Shown here piece after piece: positions 11,142 to 21,846 of a DNA stretch of 64,000 bases. Position 1 is the stretch's first letter, and every line of letters begins with the position of its first letter. A program made the position numbers and the translations under genes. The DNA lies in assembly GCA_002270565.1 (NCBI GenBank), contig NQMI01000025.1, positions 248,001 to 312,000 on the forward strand, in the 5' to 3' direction. The notes under the pieces are model-generated. The model made no database searches, was not told where the DNA came from, and was given only the letters and a program-made list of their open reading frames with translations. This stretch comes from Stenocarpella maydis. Taxonomy: Eukaryota > Ascomycota > Sordariomycetes > Diaporthales > Diaporthaceae.

Positions 11142-12365
11142 CTATAGCTCGTCTAGAGCCCTCAGCGCCTCGTCCCCTCCCTGCGCCGCATTGTCCCTGC
11201 TGACGTTGAGAGCCACACTCCACCTGTCCTGGTGGTCGGCAAACGGCCCCTCGCCCCCCGACTCCAGCTTCAGCTTCGCCAGCATGGCGTCCTCCTTCAA
11301 ATCGGGCGCAACCCCGTCCGGCTCCAGCTCAGGCGCGTACGCCGTGGCCCCGGCGTACAGCAGCAGCAACAGGAGCACGAAGCCCAGCAGCATGCCCCAC
11401 GCGATCTTGATCCTCCTCCGCGTCTTGTTCTGCCACAGGTAGTCGGCGCGCTCCCAGCGCTCCACCTTCTGCCGCACAACGTCCACCCTCTCGCTCAGCG
11501 CCCCGATGCGCTGCCGCCCGCCGTGCAAGCGGTCCTGCAGCGCCTGCACGCGGGCCTGCTGCTCGTCAAACTGGCCAAAGGCGTCGAGCTGCGCCTGCGC
11601 CTCGGCGAGGACCGACTCGGACTCGGCCGTGAAGCCCTCGTTCATGGAGGCCGACGCCTCTGCGAGCTCCTTGAGGGCCGCGACCGTGTTCTGCAGGGAG
11701 GCGAGCTTCTCCAGCACGCCGTAGTAGGTGTCGTCGAGGCGCCGCGTGGTGCTTGTCGAGACATTGACCAGGTCCGCGAGTGACTTCTTCAGGTCACTAT
11801 GTTTTGTTAGAACCGGATGGCCAGTGCCACAGTAGCTGGGGAGGTTTGTGAGGTGGTCGTAGATCGTAGCAACATACCTCGTCCTCGCACCACTTCTGTC
11901 CTTTGCCCGGCGTAGTGCCTCGCCCTCGTCCTCGCCAGCGGCGAGCACCCCGCGGAGACCACCGGCGTCCCCCCCGCCCGGCGCTATCCGTATGCTCCCA
12001 GCCCGGCTGGGGTTGGCGCTCGTGGCCCCAGGCGTCCACCCCTCGGCCCGGGGCACGTCCATCGAGGCCCTCGGGGGCAGCTGCACCACAGGGGCCGCGG
12101 ACAGCGGTATGCTTATATCATCCGAGTGGTCTCGGCTCCGGTCCCTCCTGTGATGCGACATCCTGTGGTGGTGAGGGTGATGCGGCATGTGGGTGTGGTG
12201 CTTGCCCAGGCGGACTGGCGATGTGATTTCGGTGATTGAACGGGTGATTTGATGGTGGGCGCGGTTCGGGGACGATGCTTTCGGCGCGGCTGCCGCAGGT
12301 GGTTGCTGCTGCTGCTGCTGCTCTCTCTGCGCGCCCGGCAGCGAGGAGACTCCGCTGCCCGACAT
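11142..12365 (-). CDS. Unrecognised coiled-coil protein with one membrane anchor near the C-terminus
   Basis: Two exons, 12365-11878 and 11796-11142, give about 380 aa. The 81-nt intron has GTATGT, TCTAAC and ATAG signals. It is in frame and free of stops, so an intron-retained isoform of 407 aa is possible. Residues 1-150 are disordered, with poly-Gln and His-rich stretches. Residues 170-290 are predicted coiled coil (LEKLASLQNTVAALKELAEA and so on). A membrane segment (WGMLLGFVLLLLLLYAGATA) follows basic residues KTRRRIK, and about 75 residues lie beyond it. The topology resembles a type II or tail-anchored organelle protein such as SNARE-like or nuclear-envelope factors, but no family signature is visible. 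I give no function. Confidence 0.7.
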   Translation of the reverse strand: MSGSGVSSLPGAQREQQQQQQPPAAAAPKASSPNRAHHQITRSITEITSPVRLGKHHTHMPHHPHHHRMSHHRRDRSRDHSDDISIPLSAAPVVQLPPRASMDVPRAEGWTPGATSANPSRAGSIRIAPGGGDAGGLRGVLAAGEDEGEALRRAKDRSGARTRYVATIYDHLTNLPSYCGTGHPVLTKHSDLKKSLADLVNVSTSTTRRLDDTYYGVLEKLASLQNTVAALKELAEASASMNEGFTAESESVLAEAQAQLDAFGQFDEQQARVQALQDRLHGGRQRIGALSERVDVVRQKVERWERADYLWQNKTRRRIKIAWGMLLGFVLLLLLLYAGATAYAPELEPDGVAPDLKEDAMLAKLKLESGGEGPFADHQDRWSVALNVSRDNAAQGGDEALRALDEL

Positions 12366-13267
12366 CCTCGGCTCTAAGCCTCGAGGCTCTTTGTCCGGCT
12401 CGAGCTCAGTCAGACGTCTCGGGTCCTTTTACGTAGTAGTACCGGAGACGTATTAAGGACGGTGTTTGCTTTCCGGTGATGCTGAATCTACGGTGGAAAG
12501 CGCATTGTACTTCGTCGGTAGGAGATCTTCATTCAGGGGGGGAGGTGAATGAATGGCCGCCGAATATTGACCGTCGTCATCAGCTCAGATCAGCTGGAGG
12601 TCTTGGTTACCCCAAGGTTGCATGCAAGGGTCCCTGCTGCGGGTGCTGTCGGATTTGCGGGTAGGGGACTTGTCAGCCTGTCAGCCCAGCTGCCAATGTC
12701 GTAGCGCCGATTTCACAGCGAGATGAAATAAAATAGATGGACCAGCCCTCGGGAGGCTGAAACCCCAGGCTGATATTCAGAATCCTCTGTACCACGCATG
12801 CTATGTACACAATAGAGTGCAGACTCGTCAACGGTGGCATCCTCCAGCCCTTTCAAGCCAGTTTCATACTGAGTGTCTCTTCCAATTGTCCGGACCGCTT
12901 CGCACCGGCGGCCCGTCGCATTCGGCCACCTTGTACCGGCCAGACTTTTGAGCCAGCGCTCGGTCTGTAGCGAAGCTTTCGCAAGGCGCAGTGTCACAAT
13001 CAAACAGGAGCCTCCACTCTGATACTCTTGTCTCCATCACGGTTGCCGTCCTTCTTGGTATATGCGGACACGACCAGCTCAGCCGGGTTCCATTCAGTAT
13101 GGGCCCCGGCATATGTAGTCCAGAAAGATGCGGTACAACAGTGGCCGGCCGCAGGGCGCCGCCGAAGTCCCGGATAAGCCGCCCTGGCGCTCGCGCTGGC
13201 CCTGGCCGGGACGATCTGCATCGTGTGATTGTGGAATCGCAAGTCTCAGGTCGCGGGCGGCCCTCGC
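12366..13267. other. Intergenic 0.9 kb
   Basis: Upstream region of the coiled-coil membrane gene and downstream region of CGR1. No gene, RNA or repeat was recognised; the reading frames here are short and compositionally random. Confidence 0.5.
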
Positions 13268-13782
13268 TCAAGAGTTGAGGAGCTTGTTCCTCTTCTCCTT
13301 CCTCTTCAGCCTCTCGACCCGCTTCTTGTGCATCTTCTCAGCCAGCTTCTCATATCGCTCCTTCTCCTCCCTAGCCGCGCGCTTCTCCTTCAATTTCGTT
13401 ATCCGCTCCTGTACGCCGGGGCGTGCTGTCAGTGTCGCCGGTCTGTGACTCGGGCCCAGTCGTTTTGTTGTAGCACTCACCTTCCTTTCCGCCTCCTTCT
13501 CATCCTTCATCTCCTTCTCTTTCGCCTTGACCGCAATTCGCGCCACCCTGTCCTGGGCCCGTTTCGCGTACGATGTCAGGCCTGAGGCCGGCCGGAAGGC
13601 CTTCTTTGGTGCATGCCATTGTTTGCCTGACATTCCCAAACGGATCAGCATCTTGTACACCAATCTGTATGCGTCACGGGGGACCGGGGGGGGGGCATAC
13701 CATTCTTCCTCATGCCCAACTGCTTGGCGGCTGTTGAGGGTGCTGCTGGCTTTGCGCCGGCGTCGCCGACTGCGGTGGGCAT
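13268..13782 (-). CDS. CGR1: rRNA-processing protein Cgr1
   Basis: A small, highly basic nucleolar protein needed for 60S ribosomal subunit and pre-rRNA processing. Exons 13782-13701, 13626-13481 and 13408-13268 give 122 aa, the usual size. The sequence [20 protein letters not shown], then [14 protein letters not shown], then [24 protein letters not shown] helix and the terminal [10 protein letters not shown] are characteristic of the family. The start is the ATG giving [20 protein letters not shown]. Intron 1 (13627-13700) contains a run of ten G/C; intron 2 (13409-13480) is 72 nt, in frame and stop-free, so retention would insert 24 residues into the helical domain. Confidence 0.92.
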
Positions 13783-14661
13783 GATGACAGAGGGCGGCAG
13801 GAAATTAAGTTGTCAAGAAGTCAAATGAGATTCCTCTTCTGCACGCTGCGAAAGCAGGTTTCTCTCGTCGTCAAGCGGTAGGGATTGCCTTGGGAGACAA
13901 AGACACGGTGAGCGAATTGCTTCCAAGTGCCGAGAATTCGCTCAGAGCAAACTGGATACGATAGGGTGGAGCAAATTTTCTGCCCAGATGTGCCTACCTT
14001 TTTGTTCACCGCCCTTGGAGGGGCAGGGTGAGATTGCAGGGATCTCGCGTCTGCACCTCCACTACACTACTCCGTACTCCTTGCTATCCCACCATCATTC
14101 AACGCGGCGCGTGCAGGCGTGCAGCACCGCAGCCTGCTGCAGGCGGGGCCCACGCGCCGTTCTTTCGCCTCTTAGGCGGTGGGAAGCGCACTCGCTGGTG
14201 GACGGGTAGTCCTCATGACTTATACCAACAGCCCTGTCCTGTGCAGGAGTAGATTACTACTGTACACCCGGGCAGGCCGGATTGGACAACCCTCCAGATC
14301 TAACCATTCAACCTGCAGCCGCACGAAAAAGCCCGGTCCTTTGCTAAGTGGTTGCCCGATACTTGACTCACGACTTGTGACGGGCACTGGTAGACAACAA
14401 GTCATAGGATGACTAGGTCACAACGCTTGGGGACCACGTCCAATGTATGGCCGGGTGTGGCATACCTCATACGCGCTCATCAAGGCTTTAAATACCGGCC
14501 GAAAATAAATAGACATCTCGATACAATCTCATCCGCTGGAGACTAGTCGTGCAAATTATCGTAGCATCAAAGTGCAGGCTGTGTATAATGTTCACGCAGG
14601 GTCCAGCCTATTTGCTTGGCTGGTGCGCGTAATCAAAGTCAAGTTCTTCATAGTCGTCAAG

Positions 14662-14701
14662 ACTTTCGGCGGGTGCCATTTCCCTGGCATTCGCCGAAAG
14701 T
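14662..14701. repeat. Imperfect inverted repeat (hairpin)
   Basis: Arms 14662-14678 and 14685-14701 (17 bp each, 15 paired) surround a 6-base loop TTTCCC. The two mismatches are adjacent and are GG against AA. There is no following T-run and no gene end nearby, so it is not an obvious terminator. It may be the remnant of a small transposable element. Confidence 0.7.
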
Positions 14702-15356
14702 TTGAGTCTTCTTAATGAGCCGGTCTCAGACAAGACTCGTCAAGCGGTAATGGAGGCATGCGTCCAGGCAGCACAGGCCAGAAACCCCATAAAATTCACC
14801 TTTGGATTGATATGCCGTTATTAGCAGGCGGCATTCGCCCGAGATTACGGTCATTCGAAAGCCGGCTGCACCTCGGCTCCGCAGCCACTGTACCGATATG
14901 TATCGAGCTAGCAATCTGCGGGATATTACCACCATGCCAGACATATGTCCACCGCGGTCCCGGTGCAATACTGTATGTATATTTCACTATCGCAATGCCC
15001 TGATGACCTTGAGTGGGACCTCAGGATCAAGTTTGAATTGACTTACCCACTCTGAAATCTTGCCTTGGCAGTCATACAGATCACAAGACACATGCTATGT
15101 CAGGATCATGTCTTTTCTAGGTCAATACTGTTCGATCCTGAATTGTTGAACCGACTGCCCGACGAACAGTCGACCCGAGCCTGCAGTAGCTTCAATCAGT
15201 GCAGTAGTAGACTGTCTTGCTGCACTAGCTGGTTTTCCTGGCCCCGCGATTGACGAGCGATTAAAGATTAGCTTTTTGGCTTGACCCCTCCAGGCCAGTA
15301 AGCCGTAGTAGCGCGATGCAGTCCACCTCCTACGAAGGAAGCCAAGGCACCTCGTG

Positions 15357-15407
15357 CTGCAGGACCGCTGCAGGCCACTGCAGGCCGCTGCGAGGCCACT
15401 GCACGGC
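15357..15407. repeat. Imperfect CTGCAGGCC-type tandem repeat
   Basis: Units such as CTGCAGGCCA, CTGCAGGCCG and CTGCGAGGCCA recur three to four times in about 50 bp. It is intergenic. Confidence 0.5.
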
Positions 15408-16414
15408 TCAGGGACAAGACGAACACGAGGCGGGTCTTTTGTCCCGATCGAGCACATGACGGATCAGAAAAGTCGCAGATGGATGATGGATGACGGATGG
15501 GCGTTTCCCCTTCTGTCGCCAACGCAACCGCCACAGACCGTGCCACTGCGCACTGCGACGCTAGCGCGAGGCCCGGTTTGGCGTTCGGGGGCGACTCGAA
15601 CGACTCGAGTCCAAGGTCGGGGCGCCTTGTGAGAGCGCCTCCTCCGAATCGAGGTATCGATGAGTGAGTGGGGTTAGATCCGGTACACTAGACAACACTG
15701 ACAGAAGAACCGTGTTCGGCATAACAAAGAAGGGATCGAAACACCACGGGACTCGGCACGGAAGCCGAGCCCTTGTTAGCCTCCGCGGAAGGAGAATAGC
15801 AGCTGGTCAAGGCGCTGGGACCAAGACTTGTGTGGACGTCTGGATTGCGCATCGCTTCGAAATGCTTGGTGCACCGCTGATGTCGGGGTATCGGATCGTG
15901 GGCAGCAGAGGGCCAGTTTCATCCAATTCAAGTGTTGGACCACGTTCAGGCCAGGCCATCATGCGCGGGAGGGTGCGCGAGCCAGGGATGGCCGATCAAA
16001 GTGATCTTCCTTCCATCAGCCCTTTGGGCCCAAGCGACCACGGCTGGGCCTCCCCTGCTCTGCGGCGATTTGCACTCCACGGCGTCGATCTCCTATCGGT
16101 TCTCGCATGGCGAACTGTTCCTGTGGCTGATGGTGGTGGCCGTGGTAGTCACGGCGGTAGTAGTGACGACCACGCTTCGCTGATGTGCTTGCCTACAGGC
16201 TAGTACTGCTAGCTGGACAGGCTGGCCTCAGTGTTGCTGTTGCTGGCCGGCTGATTCGAAACGTTCAAACCAGCAGAGGCTGGCCAGCTGCAAGGGCGAC
16301 GGCGCCGCGCATGCATTCACTGTCCATCGCATACGCAGGTACAAGGGGGTGCCAGCGCTTGTGCACACCCACACTGTGCGGTTGTGGGAAGGCTGGCCGG
16401 GCACAGCATTACAG

Positions 16415-16460
16415 GTGCAGTGCAGAGTGCAGAGTGCAGAAGTGCAGAAGTGCAGAGTAC
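16415..16460. repeat. Short minisatellite of GTGCAGA units
   Basis: About six tandem copies of GTGCAGA with one-base length variants (GTGCAG, GTGCAGA, GTGCAGAA). It is intergenic. Confidence 0.7.
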
Positions 16461-18954
16461 AAGAGTACCCAGAGTGGGCGATATGGGGGTTGCAGCGGTG
16501 CGAAGCGACGTGCATCAGCTGGCACCTCCTGACAAATGGGATTTTCAGGGCACTGCCTCCGCAGATGCACCCCTAACTTTGTCAGATCGCAACTTTGATA
16601 GCGGGGTATACCACGGCGTTGGATACCACCTCAACGCCCAAAGGGGAAGTGGTCCTGGCTCTGGATTGTGGCGGGCAAATCAGAGGCGTCGCGTGCCTGA
16701 ATTGACGATAACACACCAGTCCAGACGTCCCACTCCAATTATACGGTAGTGCCCAGGGCAGGTAGCAATAGTCTCTGTCTATCATACCCCATACCCACAG
16801 CAGCAGTTCTCCCGATGGTTAGTAGTGGGGGGAAGGGGGACCCAAGGACTGTAAATTAACTCAGAGAGCGGCATATGATCCTGAGCATACACCAACTAGA
16901 TCAAGTGTGTGCATATAATAAATGCCTAGTATATACATAGTCACACTACGGTATCTCAAATGTATGTGCTCCGTATGCCTGCCACTGCCAGGTCGAGTGG
17001 GCGAGCCCTTGGCCGGGCCCTCGGGAGACCGACCCCCCAATCAAGGCTGGCCCTCAGGTCTCATGTTGGCGTCGGAATCGGGAAAGCAGGGGCCGCCATC
17101 TGCCCACTGTGCTGTCTGGATGAAGCGCTGGATTAATGGGTCGTCCAAGATTTGGCAGGGGGTCAAGAGCCCCAGAGTCAAGACTCCAGAATATGTCCCT
17201 CAAAAAAAATACCTAGGTACATAGTATCCGTCATGCTGATGAGAGACAGTCAGTTTGTTTGCTGGTGGCTGGGCAAGGCTGGCTGGCAACCCACAACCAC
17301 CCCCCTTGCTTTATCAAAGTCGAGAGCGCGTCCATGGTAGGTAATAGCATCAAGTCGTGGGCTTCCAATTTCCAAAGTCGCAATATTGCATCAACCACAT
17401 GGCCCTCTCTAATTCCCTAATTTGCACTGGGCAATCGGGGTCCATGAATGAGACAAGAACCCGGGAACCGACACGGGGTTGGGACAGAAGCGAGCGAGGG
17501 AGGGAACAGTGGCAGGATTGTGTGTGTGTGCTTGCTCCGTACACTAGAGAGAGGAGAATGCATACAGGCTGGGGTACCGTGTCTCCCTTGATGTCTCGAA
17601 CTGTGGGCAGGCCCTTGTCGCGAGTCGTCTGAGTGGCTGGCTGGCCAAATTTCACAAGTACGGTCCCCCTGCGCACAGTACCTATTCACTGCCTACCTAG
17701 GTACTAAGGTACCCTACGTATCTCCTCTCCAGTCAGCCTTTTCCTGCCCTGACAACTGCTGGTACACATCCAGCAGGGGCCTACCCTGCTGGCTGCCTTG
17801 GGCTATTCCCATACGGTGGGCCCAGTCGGTTTTGGTCGGCGTGTGGGGCCTGTGCACTATTTTTTTTGCTGTTGCCAGCGCGGTTGCCAGCCACGACCTG
17901 GCCTGCCCTGGCCATGCCTTGCAGGTATGATGCCCTGCCCGTGCCCTGGCTTTCCCAAAGTCCAACCTGGAAGGTGCCCGCCCGCCCACCACTGCCCAGT
18001 AACCACCTACCTGGGCAGTGACCAAGTGAGCCCGACCCTGTCCCGCCCGCCTGTCCACTCGCGCGCGGCGGCCGCCTTTCCTGCCTGCTCTTTGCGGCCC
18101 GCCTGTCTCTCTTCCCACCACCCATCACCAACCACACCACCACCACCACCAACCTTTGGTCTTGTCGCCCGCCTTCTTTCTTTCCCCGGCCTCACCCTCG
18201 CCTCACCCTCCCTCACCTCTGGCTCAATTCCAGTGGGAAATCTTCACGAGGTTTCCTGCTTGGTCTTGACCGTCCACTCCTTTAATCCAGTTTACCCTTT
18301 AGATTCTTAGAAGCAGCATCATTGCCTTAATTCCTCCTCGTGCACCCCTCTGTCGATTCGTTCGCTTCCTCGCAACCGGAAATCGGCACAAACCAGTCCA
18401 ACTCGAACTCGCATTCACTTCTAAATCCAACTCCCGCTCCCGCTCCAGCGCACGCTCCAGCTCAAGACTGCACACACGGCTGCGCACCCTGAGACGGGAG
18501 CCAGTCAGTCTCGATACTCGACGACCACGGTCCGGTGACAGACATCACCGCTAACCACATACTCCACAAAAGGTACCGCAAACAAACCGTCCGTCTCTGC
18601 TTCGGTCGCGCCACTGCCATCCCTCCATCCGAGCACCTGCTTCGTTTGCCGTTTCTCTCAACGTTTTCCCAACTTAGGTTGACCACCGCCATCAGACGAA
18701 AAGGCAGACCAGCCAGCCTGTGGCCCCGGTCGCATACTGAGGTCGGATTTCCACGGGAATTCGTCCCATCTCTTGAGCCAACGAAACCCAAAACGAGTCG
18801 AAGATCGATTCAACCTAATCCAGGTCGCCCACCCCGAGAGGAAAACTGCTGGGGTCTTCACACCCGAGGCAACGAGCAGCCGCTTTGGTACCCCATGTCA
18901 CCTCTGGTCAAGTAGCCATCAGATCTTCTGGCCGCAGCGCGGCTCCTGGTGAAG

Positions 18955-21846
18955 ATGGCGACTACCATTGTTCCCGACATGCCTCACGATGGTCGTGTTC
19001 ACAACCCACGCCATCTTTCCATTCCCATTCATGGAGGCAACCTAGGCCTCGGGGACTCTCTGGACGCTCCCGAGTTGTCTCCTCGCTCACAACACGCCCC
19101 GCCACCAAACCCGCCATTTGTCTTCCCGCCGAGGTCAATGTCCGCCTCAGCACCCTCCTCATATTCCCGCGCCACCGGCAGGCGGCCGAGGTCTGCAATA
19201 GAGCCAGGTCTGGTAGCCTTGGGTACCCACAACACCGACGACCTCCCATCCCATGGCTCCTCCGCCCTACCCGCATTTTCGTTCAACCCTGGCGCAAGCC
19301 TCGCCTCCACAACTGCATCGCTTTTGCCCGCTCACGACTTCCTGACCGCCCCTCGGTCTCCTCAGCAATCCCCACGCCCCTCCCCTGCGAGAGGGACTCA
19401 CCGGCGTGGGGGCAGCGAGTTTGTTGGAGGTGAATATCGATCCGGCAACGCAAGGATGGAGGTCTTGAGCTCCAGCCCAACTAAGTCAGACGGTTCGGCG
19501 ACATCGCCCAACCTCGCACCAGTCGAGCCAAATAGGCGAGGACCTGCTCATCGCCATGCCCACCGACGGTCTGCGGCCATGTCCAGCCATGATCTCAGCA
19601 GCATAACTGGGCTTAATCTACACAAAAACTCGAGCGACGTGTCTCGGGGAAACAGTGCCCCCTCAAGCCCATCTGGACCAGAGCTGAACAAACACTTCTC
19701 CTTCCCCATTCTACGTCCTGATGAAGTGGCTCAAATCGCAGAAGACACAGTCGAGGGCAACAGGCCCCAAAGCGCAGGACCGGACCAGACTCAGGGATTC
19801 CCCAGGTTCGGCACGGCGCCCGCCGAGAGGAAGTCGTTTGGCAGAGCCAGAGTCGGCTTTTCGGACACCTTGGAGTTTATACCTCGGCCACTTTCGTTAG
19901 TCTCCAGCGACACCTCGAGTACGGTGACGGTTAGGCCCGGCCATTCTCTCTCGGGCAGCATCTCATCAGTTCTCTCGGCATCAAACACCCCCATTTTGGA
20001 GAAGGATGAATCCCTGTCGCCCCTTGAACCCACACCGTCACAAGCTGCTGAGTCGGACTTCAGACCGAGCACAGCCGGTGCGGTCCTCGAGAGCACCTCG
20101 GTGTCCCCACAGGAGGGTACATCCCGCGCTGGGCCGAAGAGGCGAGGATCATTACCTCTGCTTTCTGGGATTCCACTCAACTCGCCTGATGCCTCAGCGT
20201 CTCCTGACCCTAGCCCAACCAAAATCGCAAAGAGATGGTCGTTTTTCGGGCTCGATCAATTCTCTGCATCCCATTCACCGTCAAAATCTCGGCCTGTCAG
20301 CCTGAACTCATGCGAAGTCTCGAGGACAGATTTGCCAATATCTGGGGATAAGGAAGCACCGCCAGCAGAAGGCACTGCGAAAAGGGCCGGCAAGAAGTCG
20401 GGCAAGAAGCAGAAGAAGGTGAAGACCTGGGCAGGCTCAATACTAACAAAGAGGCCAAAGGGTCGGCGGAGCAAGAGCAAGAAGGCTAGCCGCCGTGGTC
20501 CAACGCCCCCACCAAGCCGTCCAGGCTACGAAGACGACGATGACACAGCATCCGATTCTGCGGATACAAAGAGCGAGCCGTCTATGCCCACCGTGATGAT
20601 AGAAGAGCTGGATCATGATCAGGAAGGAACAGAAGCTTGGAAGCCACCAAGACCTGTCACGGAGGAAGACACATCCTACCCTGTGATTGACCTGGATGCG
20701 GCTCTGGGTCCTTTCAACACTCCTTTACCACGTAATCCAGAATGGGAAGCAGCTCAGAAAGCCGGCGGACTAGCCAAGCGGCAGCTTCACAGCGCTGCGG
20801 GACTAAGTAGGTTCAGTGGACCCGGGATGCATTACGCTCATCATCAGCGAGCTCAGAGCTCCCCGGAGATGCCTCCATTCGAGTTCCGCCGCGGGATCCA
20901 TAGGTTCGGCAGCAGCTCCACGATGGCGGATGTCTTCGAGGAAGAGGAGGAATATTACGAAGATTCCGATAACTCAGGCTCATCCACGCCGCAACCCGAG
21001 TCGAATGGTCCGAAGGACAGTGAGACATCGAGTGTCAGTGGCTTCTTCTCGGCACGGAGCTCGGCGGAGAGACTGCGAGTAGACGGACGAAGCTCCGATG
21101 CATCCCTTGTGGCCAGGCGGAAGGCCAGCGATCCTGAAGACGGAAGGCCTCAGCGCACGGCAAGCATGAAGTCAAGAACATCGCTGAGCTCTCTGCAAGA
21201 GCAAGTCATCGAGGAGGAACCGCCTTCAATTCCAACACAATTCAGGACTGTGGAATTTGGGCGCCCAGCGCAGATCAAGGCACCGGATTCGCCCATGTCT
21301 TCACCAGGTAGCCCTAGAGGGCCGATGGACGGCAGCTCTTCTCCACACACAACCCCATCCTCCCTTGCGCCAGTCAGCCCTTATTCTACGGTTACTCAGT
21401 CTTCTATGCCATCGCCGCGGTCGCCTATATCATACGATGCGAACATCATCTCCACGGCTCCGTCGTCTGTGACGGACGATAGCTTCCAGTCACTGCTGAT
21501 GGGAGAGCCTGGCCCTGAGGTGAGGAAGTCCATGGATGTTCCCTCGATCTCTAGCAGCCACTCCAATCAGCCACGAGAGAATTTGTTTGCTCAACAGGCC
21601 GCGTACATGAACCGGCCTCCAGCGCCCGGCGAGCGTCCAGCGTCTTTCAGTTCGATGGCTTTTGGTGGACGACGAGGTAGCCTCGCCAGCCTCGGGCGTC
21701 TGATCAGCAGCTCTCATGGGGAGCGCAGCAAGCTGTCGACGGAAGTGTTTGGCACCGAGTCCGAGAAGAGGCTGAAAGGCAGCAAGTCCAGGCGGTTCAG
21801 CAAGATGATGCAGTTCTGGAAGCCGAAAGAGAACCCACAGGCATGA
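18955..21846 (+). CDS. Large intrinsically disordered Ser/Pro-rich protein (cell wall proline rich protein type)
   Basis: A single uninterrupted exon of 963 codons starting at the ATG that gives MATTIVPDMP. The protein is rich in Ser, Pro and charged residues and has no signal peptide, membrane segment or folded domain that I can see. Short conserved-looking islands stand out: KRWSFFGLDQF near residue 425, a Lys-rich block (KKSGKKQKKVK) near 480, an acidic block EEEEEYYED near 660, and a basic/aromatic C-terminus RRFSKMMQFWKPK. Many SP/TP and RxxS sites suggest phosphorylation. Fungal orthologues are often labelled cell wall proline rich protein, a name based on composition; absence of a signal peptide argues against a secreted wall protein. 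The function is unknown, and cytoplasmic signalling or scaffold roles are guesses. Confidence 0.8.
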   Translation: MATTIVPDMPHDGRVHNPRHLSIPIHGGNLGLGDSLDAPELSPRSQHAPPPNPPFVFPPRSMSASAPSSYSRATGRRPRSAIEPGLVALGTHNTDDLPSHGSSALPAFSFNPGASLASTTASLLPAHDFLTAPRSPQQSPRPSPARGTHRRGGSEFVGGEYRSGNARMEVLSSSPTKSDGSATSPNLAPVEPNRRGPAHRHAHRRSAAMSSHDLSSITGLNLHKNSSDVSRGNSAPSSPSGPELNKHFSFPILRPDEVAQIAEDTVEGNRPQSAGPDQTQGFPRFGTAPAERKSFGRARVGFSDTLEFIPRPLSLVSSDTSSTVTVRPGHSLSGSISSVLSASNTPILEKDESLSPLEPTPSQAAESDFRPSTAGAVLESTSVSPQEGTSRAGPKRRGSLPLLSGIPLNSPDASASPDPSPTKIAKRWSFFGLDQFSASHSPSKSRPVSLNSCEVSRTDLPISGDKEAPPAEGTAKRAGKKSGKKQKKVKTWAGSILTKRPKGRRSKSKKASRRGPTPPPSRPGYEDDDDTASDSADTKSEPSMPTVMIEELDHDQEGTEAWKPPRPVTEEDTSYPVIDLDAALGPFNTPLPRNPEWEAAQKAGGLAKRQLHSAAGLSRFSGPGMHYAHHQRAQSSPEMPPFEFRRGIHRFGSSSTMADVFEEEEEYYEDSDNSGSSTPQPESNGPKDSETSSVSGFFSARSSAERLRVDGRSSDASLVARRKASDPEDGRPQRTASMKSRTSLSSLQEQVIEEEPPSIPTQFRTVEFGRPAQIKAPDSPMSSPGSPRGPMDGSSSPHTTPSSLAPVSPYSTVTQSSMPSPRSPISYDANIISTAPSSVTDDSFQSLLMGEPGPEVRKSMDVPSISSSHSNQPRENLFAQQAAYMNRPPAPGERPASFSSMAFGGRRGSLASLGRLISSSHGERSKLSTEVFGTESEKRLKGSKSRRFSKMMQFWKPKENPQA

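Larger units (their letters stand above)
13783..18954. other. 5.2 kb gene-free interval
   Basis: This is the longest stretch without a supported gene. It lies between the divergently transcribed CGR1 (-) and the large disordered protein gene (+). I see no domain-bearing frame, tRNA or transposon. The last 700 bp (about 18,250-18,950) are pyrimidine-rich, as expected of a long fungal 5' leader. Local structures are listed separately. Part of it could be promoter or non-coding RNA; sequence alone does not show which. Confidence 0.5.
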
